Shown here: one piece after another, positions 26,304-35,416 of the stretch
Numbering within the stretch: the stretch's first letter is position 1
Layout of the letters: each line of letters begins with the position of its first letter
NCBI GenBank assembly: GCA_902826055.1
Contig: CADEDJ010000025.1
Coordinates: 2,169-43,034, forward strand
Length of the DNA stretch: 40,866 nucleotides
Direction: 5' to 3'
Origin: an uncultured Nitrosomonas sp.
Lineage (GTDB): Bacteria > Pseudomonadota > Gammaproteobacteria > Burkholderiales > Nitrosomonadaceae
The notes under the pieces: model-generated
What the model was told of the DNA's origin: nothing
Database searches by the model: none
The model's input: only the letters and a program-made list of their open reading frames with translations
Translations under genes and position numbers: made by a program

Positions 26304-26507
26304 TTATTGCGGTACGATATTAGATGCTTGCTTACCTTTAGGGCCTGTCGTAATATCAAAAGTGACTCGTTGAGCTTCACGTAATGTTTTGAAACCACTG
26401 CTATTAATGGCAGAAAAATGTGCAAATAAATCTTCTCCACCGTTATCTGGGGTAATAAAGCCAAAACCTTTAGCGTCATTGAACCACTTTACAATACCTG
26501 TTGCCAT
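26304..26507 (-). CDS. Cold-shock domain protein (CspA family)
   Basis: A 67-residue single-stranded nucleic-acid-binding beta-barrel, an RNA chaperone and antiterminator. RNP1 is KGFGFI at 13-18 and RNP2 is DLFAHF at 26-31; the start [10 protein letters not shown] and the end [11 protein letters not shown] are standard. It ends with a strong terminator. The 5' leader before the divergent carboxypeptidase gene is long, as in cold-regulated csp messages. Confidence 0.97.
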   Translation of the reverse strand: MATGIVKWFNDAKGFGFITPDNGGEDLFAHFSAINSSGFKTLREAQRVTFDITTGPKGKQASNIVPQ

Positions 26508-26918
26508 GTGTTTATTTCCTTAATAATTAATGAATTTACTCCTCGCTACCATATTCATAGCGGTCATCGAATATCAAGGAAAAAGATCAACCATCAGCAT
26601 CACATTTCACAGCTTGAATCCAAAAGACAATCGTAAGATACACGTTTTTAGGCAAAACTCAAGCATTTATTTGCAGCACTTATTGCAGTCTTATCGCGTA
26701 ATTTCAAATAGAAGACTATTTTCTATCGTTACAATACTTTGAATTATAAAGTATTATGAGTTTTTATAGAATTTACTGAAGATTAAAAGTTACTCAATAC
26801 GCTCATTAATCTTGGATTTAAGGCAATTTTCTCCCTTTATTTCACATTTGCAAAAATTGCGATTGTATGAAAATGACCTAAAAGGTAATATTTGTACAAT
26901 TATTGAACATATCAACGA
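26508..26918. promoter_or_regulatory. 411-base divergent region between the cold-shock and carboxypeptidase genes
   Basis: No convincing gene is present; a plus-strand frame at 26530-26742 has no coding character. The part next to the cold-shock gene is expected to hold its long untranslated leader. A perfect inverted repeat, AATACTTT, seven bases, AAAGTATT, lies at 26733-26755 and could be an operator or a leader hairpin. Promoters for both genes must lie here but I cannot place them with confidence. Confidence 0.5.
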
Positions 26919-28172
26919 ATGAAAACAATCCAGCAAAGAACAATTTCGAAGATCGTCATGCGGACAGAAATAATTTCTGTCGCTGTATTATTGTTTCTTT
27001 CCGTAGTTAACCCGCTTCAGGCAAACCCTCTTCATGCATCGATCGTAGTTGATGCGAATACTGGAGAAGTGCTGCATGAATCACATGCTGATGCGAGCCG
27101 TTATCCGGCTTCTTTAACCAAAATGATGACACTTTACATACTGTATGAAGCGATCCAACAAGGTAAAATGAACTTGGATACTCGCATGCCAGTTTCTATC
27201 TACGCAGCATCAATGCCATCAACTAATATCAATTTGCGGGCAGGTGATACCATCAGCGTACGCGAAGCAATTGCCGCATTAGTCGTTCGTTCTGCCAATG
27301 ATGTTGCAACAGTAGTGGCTGAAACATTAGGTAATACTGAAGCAAATTTTGCACGTATGATGACTGACAAAGCTCGTGTACTTGGTATGCGATCCACTAC
27401 TTTTCGCAATGCTTCTGGTTTGCCTCACAGTGAACAAAAAACTACAGCGCGTGATTTGGTGACTTTATCTACGCGATTAATGAAGGATTTTCCACAATAC
27501 TATCATTATTTTTCAACTCAATCGTTTACTCACAAAGGCACCACCTACAATAGTCATAATCGTATGTTACGTAACACGCGTGGGGTGGATGGCTTAAAAA
27601 CTGGCTTCATTCGTGCATCAGGGTTTAATATTGCCACTTCCGCCAAGCGAGGTAACCGTCGTGTAATTGCAGTAGTTATGGGAGGCCAGACTGCCGCCGC
27701 CAGGGATCAATACATGTCGCACTTGCTGGATTATAGTTTTAATCAGAGCACATCTCCCTTCATGGCGAACCATTCAAACAGTAGTCGCAAAACACCGGCT
27801 AATCATAAAACCAGCTCTGTATCCGCTGCATCCAATCAAACTGTTGCAAAAAGAAGGACACCTAACCCAAACATAATTGCTACAACTACCCCAGCTAAAA
27901 TTACAGCGGGGTCACAAAAAGTTGCTTCAGACAATAATAAAAACTGGGAAGTGCAAGTTGGTTCCTATCAAGCTCATGACCGAGCTCATGCGCAGGCACA
28001 AGCTGCTACCCGTTGGATACCCGGTCAAGTGGTCGTTACTGAAGTGGAAATCAGCAATCAGAAACTTTATCGTGCTCGGCTTATAGGATTGCAAGAAAGT
28101 CAAGCACGGACAGCATGCCAAAACCTTTCTCGCCAAAAAATGGAATGTTTGGTAATCCGCTCGCAAGGATAG
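26919..28172 (+). CDS. D-alanyl-D-alanine carboxypeptidase with C-terminal SPOR domain
   Basis: Periplasmic penicillin-binding protein of the DacA type that trims the terminal D-Ala of peptidoglycan stem peptides. A signal peptide ends near residue 36 (LLFLSVVNPLQA). The catalytic motifs are S65-LT-K68, S125-AN and K227-TG. The usual C-terminal beta domain is replaced by a Ser/Thr/Lys-rich linker (about 275-340) and a SPOR domain (342-415) that binds denuded peptidoglycan at the septum. ATG 26958 (residue 14) would give a more typical signal peptide, so the start may be later. The total of 417 residues fits the DacA-SPOR class known in proteobacteria. Confidence 0.94.
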   Translation: MKTIQQRTISKIVMRTEIISVAVLLFLSVVNPLQANPLHASIVVDANTGEVLHESHADASRYPASLTKMMTLYILYEAIQQGKMNLDTRMPVSIYAASMPSTNINLRAGDTISVREAIAALVVRSANDVATVVAETLGNTEANFARMMTDKARVLGMRSTTFRNASGLPHSEQKTTARDLVTLSTRLMKDFPQYYHYFSTQSFTHKGTTYNSHNRMLRNTRGVDGLKTGFIRASGFNIATSAKRGNRRVIAVVMGGQTAAARDQYMSHLLDYSFNQSTSPFMANHSNSSRKTPANHKTSSVSAASNQTVAKRRTPNPNIIATTTPAKITAGSQKVASDNNKNWEVQVGSYQAHDRAHAQAQAATRWIPGQVVVTEVEISNQKLYRARLIGLQESQARTACQNLSRQKMECLVIRSQG

Positions 28173-28242
28173 CCACAAGATACAGTAGCATGCATTTACG
28201 CGAAATTAGAAAAACTTAGCTCGATCATTAATACCAATATCA

Positions 28243-28470
28243 ATGCATATTGATCAGGAACTGGACGTGCGTGGCTTGGTTTGCCCATTACCCATCTTAC
28301 GCACCAAACAATCGTTAGCTAACATGAGTAGTGGGCAAACGTTGCGCATTACTGCAACTGATCCGGCATCTGTCATCGACTTCCAGGTTTTTTCCGATCA
28401 AACGGGTAATGCGCTACTCTTTTTGTTACAAGATAGTGGCGAGTATATTTTTATTTTGAAAAAAAAATAA
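28243..28470 (+). CDS. TusA-family sulfur carrier protein
   Basis: A 75-residue sulfurtransferase carrier. Cys14 in the motif DVRGLVCPLPILRTKQ is the persulfide-carrying residue; the following MSSGQTLRITATDPASVIDF is the family fold. Such proteins pass sulfur to tRNA 2-thiouridine, molybdenum cofactor or sulfur-oxidation systems; which one applies here cannot be told since no tus or dsr genes are nearby. No clear ribosome site precedes ATG 28243. Confidence 0.92.
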   Translation: MHIDQELDVRGLVCPLPILRTKQSLANMSSGQTLRITATDPASVIDFQVFSDQTGNALLFLLQDSGEYIFILKKK

Positions 28471-28601
28471 TTGGCATGCCACCTGAGAGAATTCCATGAT
28501 CGGTTCCGATGCTTCGTCACTACCGATTGGATATACCATAGGGAAGAGTGGCGCCAGCCAACCAGCAACGCAAATCATTTACATGAGGACTATGGTTAAT
28601 C

Positions 28602-29963
28602 TCAATCACCTGCAACCGTCATGCGATCAATCAGCACAGATCCGCTCTGCTTCGATCCACGCACGACGATATCATTACCGATCGCCACGATTCCCCGAAA
28701 CATTTCCTTCAGATTACCGGCAATGGTAATTTCTTCGACAGGATACGCGATTTCACCGCGCTCAACCCAATAACCCGAAGCACCTCGGGAATAATCACCT
28801 GTGACTGGATTAATACCATGTCCTAATAGCTCAGTTACCAGCAAACCGGTATCCATTTTCTGCAATAATGCTTTGAAGTCTATGGACGCCGCATTGTGTA
28901 GGATTAAATTATGGGTGCCGCCTGCATTGCCAGTAGTACGCATACCCAGTTTACGTGCTGAATAACTACTCAAGAAATAGCCTTGTACAATGCCATCCAC
29001 AACCACATTACGTTCAACCGTCGCTACGCCATCATCATCAAATGCGCTACTGGCGAGACCTTTGTGCAAATGCGGCAGTTCACGAATCTGGATGTCAGGT
29101 GCAAAAACTTGCTGACCCATACTGTCCAGCAAAAAAGAAGATTTACGATACAAACTGCCGCCGCTTACCGCAGAAGCAAAATGCCCGATTAGACCCGATG
29201 CAATCGGCGCTTCAAATAATACCGGAACTTCACAAGTAGCAATTTTTCTGGCGCCTAAACGCTGCACGCTGCGCATGCCAGCTTTTTTCCCGATATCCTC
29301 AGGGGATTCCAAATCACCAGCATCGCGTGCAACGCAATACCAGTAATCACGTTGTTTGCTGCTATCGCCTTGTTCGGCAATCATAGCGCAGCTCATACTA
29401 TGACGTGACAATGGGTATCCTCCCATAAAACCCAGGCTGTTGGCATAAATAAACTGCGACTCACTGACAGAAATAGTCGCGCCTTCGGAATTCGTGATGC
29501 GTTTGTCGACCGCATAGGCAGACTGTTCACAGTTTTTCGCAAGCTCAATGGCTTCTTCGACCGATATTGTCCAAGGGTAATATAGATCCAATTGGGGATA
29601 ATCTTTTGCCAACCATTCCGCATCAGCCAATCCTGCACACTCATCATCAGCGGTATACCGCGCAATCGACAGAGCAGCTGCGACCGTATCACGGATAGCC
29701 TGCGTTGAAAAATCAGAAGTACTCGCATGGCCGCGCTTCTGCCCAATGTAAATGGTCACCGACAACCCTTTGTCACGATTATATTCAATTGTTTCTACCG
29801 CATTCTGACGCACCGTCACGGTTTGTCCAAAACCATCCGAAACGTTGGTTTCGCAAGAAGAAGCGCCCCCTTGTTTGGCAATTGTCAAAATATCACGGGC
29901 AATTTGCTGCAGCGTGCTAACCGGGTACGAAAAACGAAAATCAGAGACAGATGTATTGTTCAT
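28602..29963 (-). CDS. pmbA: Metalloprotease-associated protein PmbA/TldE
   Basis: TldE subunit of the TldD/TldE metalloprotease that degrades unfolded or leader peptides and matures some modified peptides. The 453 residues show the N-terminal GASSCETNVSDG segment, TVRQNAVETIEYNRD, and a C-terminal GASGYWVERGEIAYPVEEIT segment typical of TldE. TldE lacks the zinc ligands, which are on TldD; tldD is not in this window. It is divergent from yjgA (134-base spacer), a neighbour pair conserved from E. coli to betaproteobacteria. Confidence 0.95.
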   Translation of the reverse strand: MNNTSVSDFRFSYPVSTLQQIARDILTIAKQGGASSCETNVSDGFGQTVTVRQNAVETIEYNRDKGLSVTIYIGQKRGHASTSDFSTQAIRDTVAAALSIARYTADDECAGLADAEWLAKDYPQLDLYYPWTISVEEAIELAKNCEQSAYAVDKRITNSEGATISVSESQFIYANSLGFMGGYPLSRHSMSCAMIAEQGDSSKQRDYWYCVARDAGDLESPEDIGKKAGMRSVQRLGARKIATCEVPVLFEAPIASGLIGHFASAVSGGSLYRKSSFLLDSMGQQVFAPDIQIRELPHLHKGLASSAFDDDGVATVERNVVVDGIVQGYFLSSYSARKLGMRTTGNAGGTHNLILHNAASIDFKALLQKMDTGLLVTELLGHGINPVTGDYSRGASGYWVERGEIAYPVEEITIAGNLKEMFRGIVAIGNDIVVRGSKQSGSVLIDRMTVAGD

Positions 29964-30096
29964 AAATAACGATATAACAGAGAGTTTGATCGAAATGTGA
30001 ATAAAAAGCTTTTGTCACACGAATAAATTTGTTGCAATCACGTTGATGTAAAACGTTATGATAACAGCTTATTGACACGATATTAAAAGGCTTGCC

Positions 30097-30609
30097 GTGC
30101 ATAATAACCCAGAAGATGATATTCAGCAGGACACGACTCCAAGTAAAACACAACGCAAAAAAGATATGCATGCATTGCAGAGGATTGGCGAGCAATTAGT
30201 GGAATTGGATGCCCATAAACTGGCCGAATTTGATTTGCCCGAAATTTTAAGTGATGCCATCCAGCAAGCCCGCGGCATGCATAAACATGGCGCACGCCGC
30301 CGGCAATTGCAATATATCGGCCGTTTGATGCGTGAGGTCGATGCACTGCCAATCCAGCAGAAACTTGAATCCTGGCATCAAACTTCAGTTCAACAAACTG
30401 CCCGGCTACATCAGCTGGAGCGCTGGCGAGAACGCCTTTTGAACGACGAAAACGCCCTGACTGAATTCGCACAGAAATATCCGCATGCCGACTTACAACG
30501 TTTTAACCTGCTGATCCGCAATACTAAGAAAGAAAAAGCCGCGAATAAACCAGCGAAGAATTTCCGTTTATTATTTCAGGAACTCCAGGCAACAATCTCT
30601 GAAACTTGA
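30097..30609 (+). CDS. darP: Ribosome-associated protein DarP (YjgA)
   Basis: Dual-action ribosome maturation protein that helps late assembly of the 50S subunit. The 170 residues are helical and charged, with the family segments KRKKDMHALQRIGEQLVEL-like (here TQRKKDMHALQRIGEQLVEL), RRRQLQYIGRLMRE and ERWRERLL. The start is GTG 30097 with AAAGG at 30086-30090, six bases upstream. The gene pairs with the divergent pmbA. Confidence 0.95.
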   Translation: MHNNPEDDIQQDTTPSKTQRKKDMHALQRIGEQLVELDAHKLAEFDLPEILSDAIQQARGMHKHGARRRQLQYIGRLMREVDALPIQQKLESWHQTSVQQTARLHQLERWRERLLNDENALTEFAQKYPHADLQRFNLLIRNTKKEKAANKPAKNFRLLFQELQATISET

Positions 30610-30671
30610 CTCCTCCACCGGCTATCTGCTTTTATAAAAGCTATATTTGCCGCAAAGTAATAAACCAAACT

Positions 30672-31718
30672 TCAAAATCCTGCAGATTCTCTTTCAGAGG
30701 CACGGTTGAGTTCTTGCCGGATACGTGAAGAAACCTCATAGACTGTTTGCCGCACACGATTAATTCCACCCAAAGGTTCATGTTCAGGTATGGCATGCCA
30801 AGGTGAGAAAGCAAGATCCTCGCAGAATTTCTGCTGTTCCGGCGTATTGAACTGCTGCGCGGGGATGGTGATTTTCGCTACCGTGATAAAAGGTGAAGCC
30901 TTCTCGCTCCATTCGATGGTAGGATCCTCGACCGGCATTTCAGCGGCACGCTTACGAAGCTGAATCATAAAGTCGAAGCAGGCATCGTCACGATCAAGGT
31001 GTTCCTGCATATTTTGGCGTAGATAATTTGCAGAAGAGGTATCAGTAGATAACGCTGGCGCTGTCCGATTGCAGGGGCGGGTTGAAAATTTCATTGCAGT
31101 AGCACCAAAGCGATAAGGTGTCGCGCTCCAATACTGAATATCCAGCGGATTACTGACCTTCTTGCTGCGAATTGCCATCACTATTCCAAGTTCGTGCAGG
31201 CGGAAATGTAATGGATTTAAATCCGGAAAAAAGAATTTGACAGGGTTGTCTATTGCCAAAGCTTTCTGAAATTCAACGTAATCTGCCGCATTTTTAACGA
31301 AAAATGCGGGATGATTCAGCATGACAAAATCTTGTGTACCGGATGGACTGCGGTCAACGTGCATCAGTTTGATTGCCATGCCGCGGCCATCACCAACCGA
31401 ATCATCTTGCACTTTATCAGCGCCATTGGAAAAGCGGATCCAGGCGGGATACTCACGCGCTTCGGAGAAGATGCCAGAGCTTAATTCATCCGGCAGCGAG
31501 AGCACACGGAATTGTGCTTTAACACAACCGTGCGCTTTAGCATGAGCGCCTCTACGGGCAAAACCATTTTTCGCTTCCATCCGTATACTGTGTTCAACCA
31601 TTTGTGCAATTTGCTGAATCGATAGGGACTCATTCTGGAGTATTTCCTGTTTGCCTAAAACACAGCTCGGAAACAAAGCTATTAGGAACAATCCCAAAAG
31701 AAATCCACGATTTAACAT
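30672..31718 (-). CDS. Exported catalase-fold heme protein (SrpA-like catalase family)
   Basis: A 348-residue member of the small catalase family with a signal peptide (first ~22 residues), so periplasmic. His59 in AHAKAHG matches the distal heme His of catalases, Asn135 in MLNHPAFFVKN matches the distal Asn, and Arg323/Tyr327 in RQTVYEVSS gives the RxxxY form expected for the proximal heme ligand. The N-terminal arm and C-terminal flavodoxin-like parts of large catalases are absent. Peroxidase-like activity with organic peroxides has been reported for such minimal catalases; activity here is inference. It follows the copper-binding protein gene on the same strand, 100 bases away. Confidence 0.88.
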   Translation of the reverse strand: MLNRGFLLGLFLIALFPSCVLGKQEILQNESLSIQQIAQMVEHSIRMEAKNGFARRGAHAKAHGCVKAQFRVLSLPDELSSGIFSEAREYPAWIRFSNGADKVQDDSVGDGRGMAIKLMHVDRSPSGTQDFVMLNHPAFFVKNAADYVEFQKALAIDNPVKFFFPDLNPLHFRLHELGIVMAIRSKKVSNPLDIQYWSATPYRFGATAMKFSTRPCNRTAPALSTDTSSANYLRQNMQEHLDRDDACFDFMIQLRKRAAEMPVEDPTIEWSEKASPFITVAKITIPAQQFNTPEQQKFCEDLAFSPWHAIPEHEPLGGINRVRQTVYEVSSRIRQELNRASERESAGF

Positions 31719-31818
31719 GCCAATACCCCGAAATATTTATTGCTACAACGTACTTTTATACCAGCATAACCGATAGTTGTTTTCTATACTATAAAGTATG
31801 TTAATCACTAAAACCGGA

Positions 31819-32166
31819 TTAGTGTTGCAGGGTTGCCATTTGCCGGCATGTCTCGGCACACTTTCTGCACGCTTTGACACATTCTTCCATACCGCCAATT
31901 CGCTCGCAATCCGTTGCGCATGCTTCACAAATGTCGGCGCAAACTTCGCAAAGAGCGTTTTGATGTAAGCCACTTAATAAAAAATTAGCGGATGTTTGGC
32001 AAATCTCAGCACACCCCATCAGTAAACGGAAATGGTCAGGTTCAACATGCTTACCGCCAGTTTCAAGGCAATGGTTCATTCCCGTTTGCAAGCAAACCTG
32101 ATGACAGTTACTGCAGGCAGTAATACAAGCTTGCATAGCGTCTTGAGCGTATATTGTTTGATTCAT
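31819..32166 (-). CDS. Four-helix-bundle cysteine-rich copper-binding protein
   Basis: A 115-residue helical protein with 16 cysteines, mostly spaced CxxxC or CxxC along helices (for example ACITACSNCHQVC and CEVCADICEACATDC). This is the pattern of Csp copper-storage proteins (DUF326), which bind many Cu(I) ions inside a four-helix bundle. No signal peptide is present, so it is probably cytosolic like Csp3. The start is ATG 32166 with AGGAG at 32174-32178, seven bases upstream. Copper handling would fit an ammonia oxidiser with copper-dependent monooxygenase (inference). Confidence 0.92.
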   Translation of the reverse strand: MNQTIYAQDAMQACITACSNCHQVCLQTGMNHCLETGGKHVEPDHFRLLMGCAEICQTSANFLLSGLHQNALCEVCADICEACATDCERIGGMEECVKACRKCAETCRQMATLQH

Positions 32167-32281
32167 ACATATTCTCCTATCGTGCAAAGTCAATAAAAAA
32201 ACTTTATTTGAAATATTTGAAGCAGTTTTGAGCTTATCTCAAATCAAGTTTCCAAAAACTCTAACTACAAAACCTTTCGCA

Positions 32282-32399
32282 ATCTGTTCGCTTGCCTACA
32301 TAAGGAAAAAGAATTCGGAAAATCTTAAATGATTCTGCTTAAAACCAGGTATAGCTTATGGAAAGCGATATTGACGTTTATGTGCGAAAGCGAACAGAT
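32282..32399. repeat. 118-base segment bounded by perfect 12-base inverted repeats
   Basis: ATCTGTTCGCTT at 32282-32293 is matched by its reverse complement AAGCGAACAGAT at 32388-32399, with 94 bases between. The segment contains no gene and lies between the divergent copper-protein and BON-lipoprotein genes. The ends could be terminal repeats of a small non-autonomous element or paired operator half-sites. No clear target duplication is seen. The right arm can also fold locally: GTGCG (32382-32386) with CGCAC (32409-32413), and AAAGC with GCTTT. Confidence 0.55.
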
Positions 32400-32484
32400 C
32401 AGCTTTAACGCACGCATTAGAATTCGAACTTCTATACAACTGACCAACAACATTTAATTTCAATAGAAATTCGAGGAGAACTTT

Positions 32485-32958
32485 ATGAATGTTACAAATA
32501 AAGATAAACAAAACATTGTGATACCAAGCGTTATTGTCGCCATGAGTTTTGCTGTTGTTTTTAGTTTAGCGGCTTGTCAGCAAGAGGGCCCGGCGGAAAA
32601 AGTAGGACAAAAGCTTGACCGTACCATCGAAAATGCCGAGAAAAAGATTGAACATATAACAGAGCAGACGGGCAAAGAAATTAGTGAAGCAAGAAAATCG
32701 CTAGCTGACAAAGCGGAAGCAAGTGGCCAATACATTAGTGACTCAGTAATTACTAGCAATGTCAAAACGGCAATTATCAGTGATCCCCTGCTTAAAGCAT
32801 CGGATATTAAAGTAACTACGGTGAATGGCACAGTGCAACTAAGCGGCATGGTTGAATCTCAGCAAGTCATCGATAGAGCAGCGGAAGTGACATCTAAACA
32901 GAAAGATGTCAAATTATTACAAAATAATCTGACAGTTAAAGCCGTTTTGCCCGAGTAA
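32485..32958 (+). CDS. BON-domain lipoprotein
   Basis: A 157-residue lipoprotein. The signal peptide ends in a lipobox SLAAC with the lipidated Cys31; the residue after is Gln, so sorting to the outer membrane is expected. A charged helical stretch (about 38-80) leads to one BON domain (about 85-153; VKTAIISDPLLKASDIKVTT, then GTVQLSGMV) of the OsmY type, thought to bind membranes or ligands. A good ribosome site, GAGGAG, precedes ATG 32485. The next gene starts 3 bases after the stop. Confidence 0.9.
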   Translation: MNVTNKDKQNIVIPSVIVAMSFAVVFSLAACQQEGPAEKVGQKLDRTIENAEKKIEHITEQTGKEISEARKSLADKAEASGQYISDSVITSNVKTAIISDPLLKASDIKVTTVNGTVQLSGMVESQQVIDRAAEVTSKQKDVKLLQNNLTVKAVLPE

Positions 32959-32961
32959 GTA

Positions 32962-34104
32962 ATGCGTTATTTACGTTTAATCGCTATCGCTGGAGTTTTG
33001 CTATTCAATGCAGTAATAGCACATGCTGTTCCTCCCAATGATGCTTACATTGCTGGCTATGCAACCAGCATGTTGAAATATAAGTGGAATCTAGATATTC
33101 CCGCAATCGTTGTGCAAAATGGTGTCATCATTTTGCCGAAAGACAGTTTTAATCACTCAGATTCATCCAGTATCGTGCAAATGCTTGCGAAAATTCCGGG
33201 AGTAAATGAAGTAAAAATCACCGAAGTTACTGCCGAGGTACCAGTTGCCACGGCTCCTTCTCAGCCAATCCAACAAGATGCCAATCAAACCATAGCAATA
33301 ACGAAGACTGATCCTACCTTGTTGCCTACGGGTCTATTGCCGAGCGGTCATTTATTCAAACCCTTATTGGCGGATCCGCGCTGGGCGCATTTCTCGGCTT
33401 CTTATCACCATTTTCTCAATGATAATTTTGAAGGAAGAAATATCGGTGCGGTAAGCTTTGGTGAAACGATACCGTTTTACCGCGGGAATATCGGGCGCTC
33501 ACTTGTACAATGGGAAGCAGGGCTTCAGGCTGGCGTTTTTAGTGATTTTAATTTGGGCGCTCCATCCACAGATCTCATTAACACAGATTTTATCGCATCA
33601 GCGTATTCGAGCGTGCGTGCGAAGCAATTTTCAGCATTTGGCCGGATTTATCATCAAAGTTCACATCTGGGAGATGAGTTTTTGCTGCGCAGGATAAATT
33701 CCACATTTGAGCGTATAAACTTAAGTTATGAAGGCGCAGACCTTAGATTATCGTACGAATTTCCTTATGGCATGCGAATCTATGGCGGGGGAGGCGGCTT
33801 GTTCCATAAAGAACCTTCATCACTCGAAGTGTGGATGGCGCAATATGGTGTTGAGTTCCGCAGCCCTTGGCGTCTGAACTTTGCACCGATACGGCCTATC
33901 ATCGCGGCTGATCTCAAAAATTTCCAAGAAAATAACTGGAATACCGATGTTTCAATCCGAGGCGGCATCGAGTTCGATAACTTGCAAGTTCTCAATAGGA
34001 AACTCCAAATACTCGTCGAATACTTCAACGGCAATTCCCCTAGCGGGCAGTTTCTCAGAAACAACGTGGAGTATATTGGAGTAGGTGCGCATTATCATTT
34101 TTGA
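32962..34104 (+). CDS. Outer-membrane DUF1207 protein with N-terminal BON-like domain
   Basis: A 380-residue exported protein (signal peptide about 1-22). Residues 25-90 resemble a single BON unit (DAYIAGYATSMLKYKWNL, VVQNGVIILP, IPGVNEVKI). After a Pro/Thr/Gln linker, residues ~118-380 match DUF1207, rich in alternating strands and ending in aromatic YHF, as expected of an outer-membrane barrel. The function is unknown. The pairing with a BON lipoprotein three bases upstream suggests that the two act together in the envelope (inference). Confidence 0.85.
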   Translation: MRYLRLIAIAGVLLFNAVIAHAVPPNDAYIAGYATSMLKYKWNLDIPAIVVQNGVIILPKDSFNHSDSSSIVQMLAKIPGVNEVKITEVTAEVPVATAPSQPIQQDANQTIAITKTDPTLLPTGLLPSGHLFKPLLADPRWAHFSASYHHFLNDNFEGRNIGAVSFGETIPFYRGNIGRSLVQWEAGLQAGVFSDFNLGAPSTDLINTDFIASAYSSVRAKQFSAFGRIYHQSSHLGDEFLLRRINSTFERINLSYEGADLRLSYEFPYGMRIYGGGGGLFHKEPSSLEVWMAQYGVEFRSPWRLNFAPIRPIIAADLKNFQENNWNTDVSIRGGIEFDNLQVLNRKLQILVEYFNGNSPSGQFLRNNVEYIGVGAHYHF

Positions 34105-34292
34105 TGTGAATTTACGCAACAATCGACGAATTGGCATTAATTCCTATAAAAAAATTTGAACCTCCAGAATCTACGGAAATTTTATCGAGAACACGAGTAA
34201 AAAAGCTCCATTCATTCATTTGTACATCGATAAGATTTTTTATTGCCGCTAAAAATGACAAGATTGAATAGTTAGCAGGCCCGTTTCTCACA

Positions 34293-35243
34293 TTAATCTG
34301 TATTCAATACTCTGATATGTTCCGCTACACACCGCCCCAACATCGATAGCTCATAGCCGCCTTCCAATACTGAAACGATACGGTCTTTTGCATATTTGCT
34401 CGCAAGCGCTCGGATTTGCGCGGTAATCCAAGTGTAATCGTCATCACTAAAATATAACTGTGACATCGCATCATCACGATGCGCATCAAATCCGGCCGAT
34501 ACAAAAATCATTTCAGGTTTGAATCGCTCTATTGCGGGCAGCCAAATATCCGTCACTACCTGGCGAAACACCGAACTATCGGAGTCGCGCTGTAAAGGAA
34601 CATTGATTATATGTTCATTGCTACTATCAGCACCACTATAGGGATAGAAGGGATGCTGAAATGTTGAACATAACATGACATTTGAGTTGTTGCGGAAAAT
34701 TTCTTCACTGCCATTGCCATGATGCACGTCAAAATCCAAAATCACCACACGCTGCAACTGATAATTCCGAATCGCATGCGCAACACCAACTGCAACATTA
34801 TTGAACAAGCAAAAACCCATTGCACGATTTGATTCTGCGTGATGTCCTGGTGGCCGCACAGCACAGAAGGCATTATCGACTTTTGCAGACAGCACAAGAT
34901 CTGTCGCCATCACTGCAGCACCTGCCGCACGTAATGCCGCATGCAAAGTAAACGGATTCATAGCGGTATCAGCATCCAGTGCAGCCAGCCCACTTTTTGG
35001 CGCAGCTTGATGAATACTTTGTATGTAGCTGTGCGTATGCACTCGCGCTAACTGCTCAATAGTCGCTAACGGTGCCTCATAGCGCTCAAGCTTTGACAAT
35101 AGGCCAGTTGCTTGCAGTTGATTTTCAATAACAACCAATCGTTGTGGACATTCCGGATGGTACCTACCCATGTCATGCTTCAGACAATCCGGATGAGTAA
35201 TATAGGCTGTACGCATTTGATTTTCTGATTCTATGAAATTCAC
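34293..35243 (-). CDS. Histone deacetylase family amidohydrolase
   Basis: Zinc hydrolase of the arginase/deacetylase fold; bacterial members remove acetyl groups from polyamines or lysines. Key residues are present: the His pair 134-135 in RPPGHHAE, zinc ligands Asp172 and His174 in DFDVHHGNG and Asp253 in SAGFDAHRDD, and Tyr297 in LEGGYELS. The length of 316 residues is normal. The longest form starts at GTG 35243 with AGGA close upstream; ATG 35216 gives the usual MRTAYITHPDC start and may be the real one. The substrate is not evident. Confidence 0.93.
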   Translation of the reverse strand: MNFIESENQMRTAYITHPDCLKHDMGRYHPECPQRLVVIENQLQATGLLSKLERYEAPLATIEQLARVHTHSYIQSIHQAAPKSGLAALDADTAMNPFTLHAALRAAGAAVMATDLVLSAKVDNAFCAVRPPGHHAESNRAMGFCLFNNVAVGVAHAIRNYQLQRVVILDFDVHHGNGSEEIFRNNSNVMLCSTFQHPFYPYSGADSSNEHIINVPLQRDSDSSVFRQVVTDIWLPAIERFKPEMIFVSAGFDAHRDDAMSQLYFSDDDYTWITAQIRALASKYAKDRIVSVLEGGYELSMLGRCVAEHIRVLNTD

Positions 35244-35416
35244 TAATTCCTAAAAATTATTCCGCATTCATTTGCGGTAATAAAATACCGAGACTGCTAA
35301 AGTTTATACAATCAATCCACTATACCGTGATAAATTATCACTGTTCTGCAAATCAACCTATAGAAAAACAATTTTATTTTACATTCATACATTTTTCGTC
35401 ATATTGGGAGTAATTG

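Noticed and set aside
26530..26742. Plus-strand frame of 70 codons in the divergent region after the cold-shock gene
   Set aside because: Composition is not protein-like and it lies where the cold-shock leader is expected.
30628..30641. Palindrome GCTTTTATAAAAGC as a terminator of yjgA
   Set aside because: It has no loop and too few G-C pairs for a stable hairpin; may be chance in A+T-rich DNA.
31806..31824. CACTAA/TTAGTG hairpin overlapping the copper-protein stop
   Set aside because: Only six weak base pairs and no U-run; not a convincing terminator.
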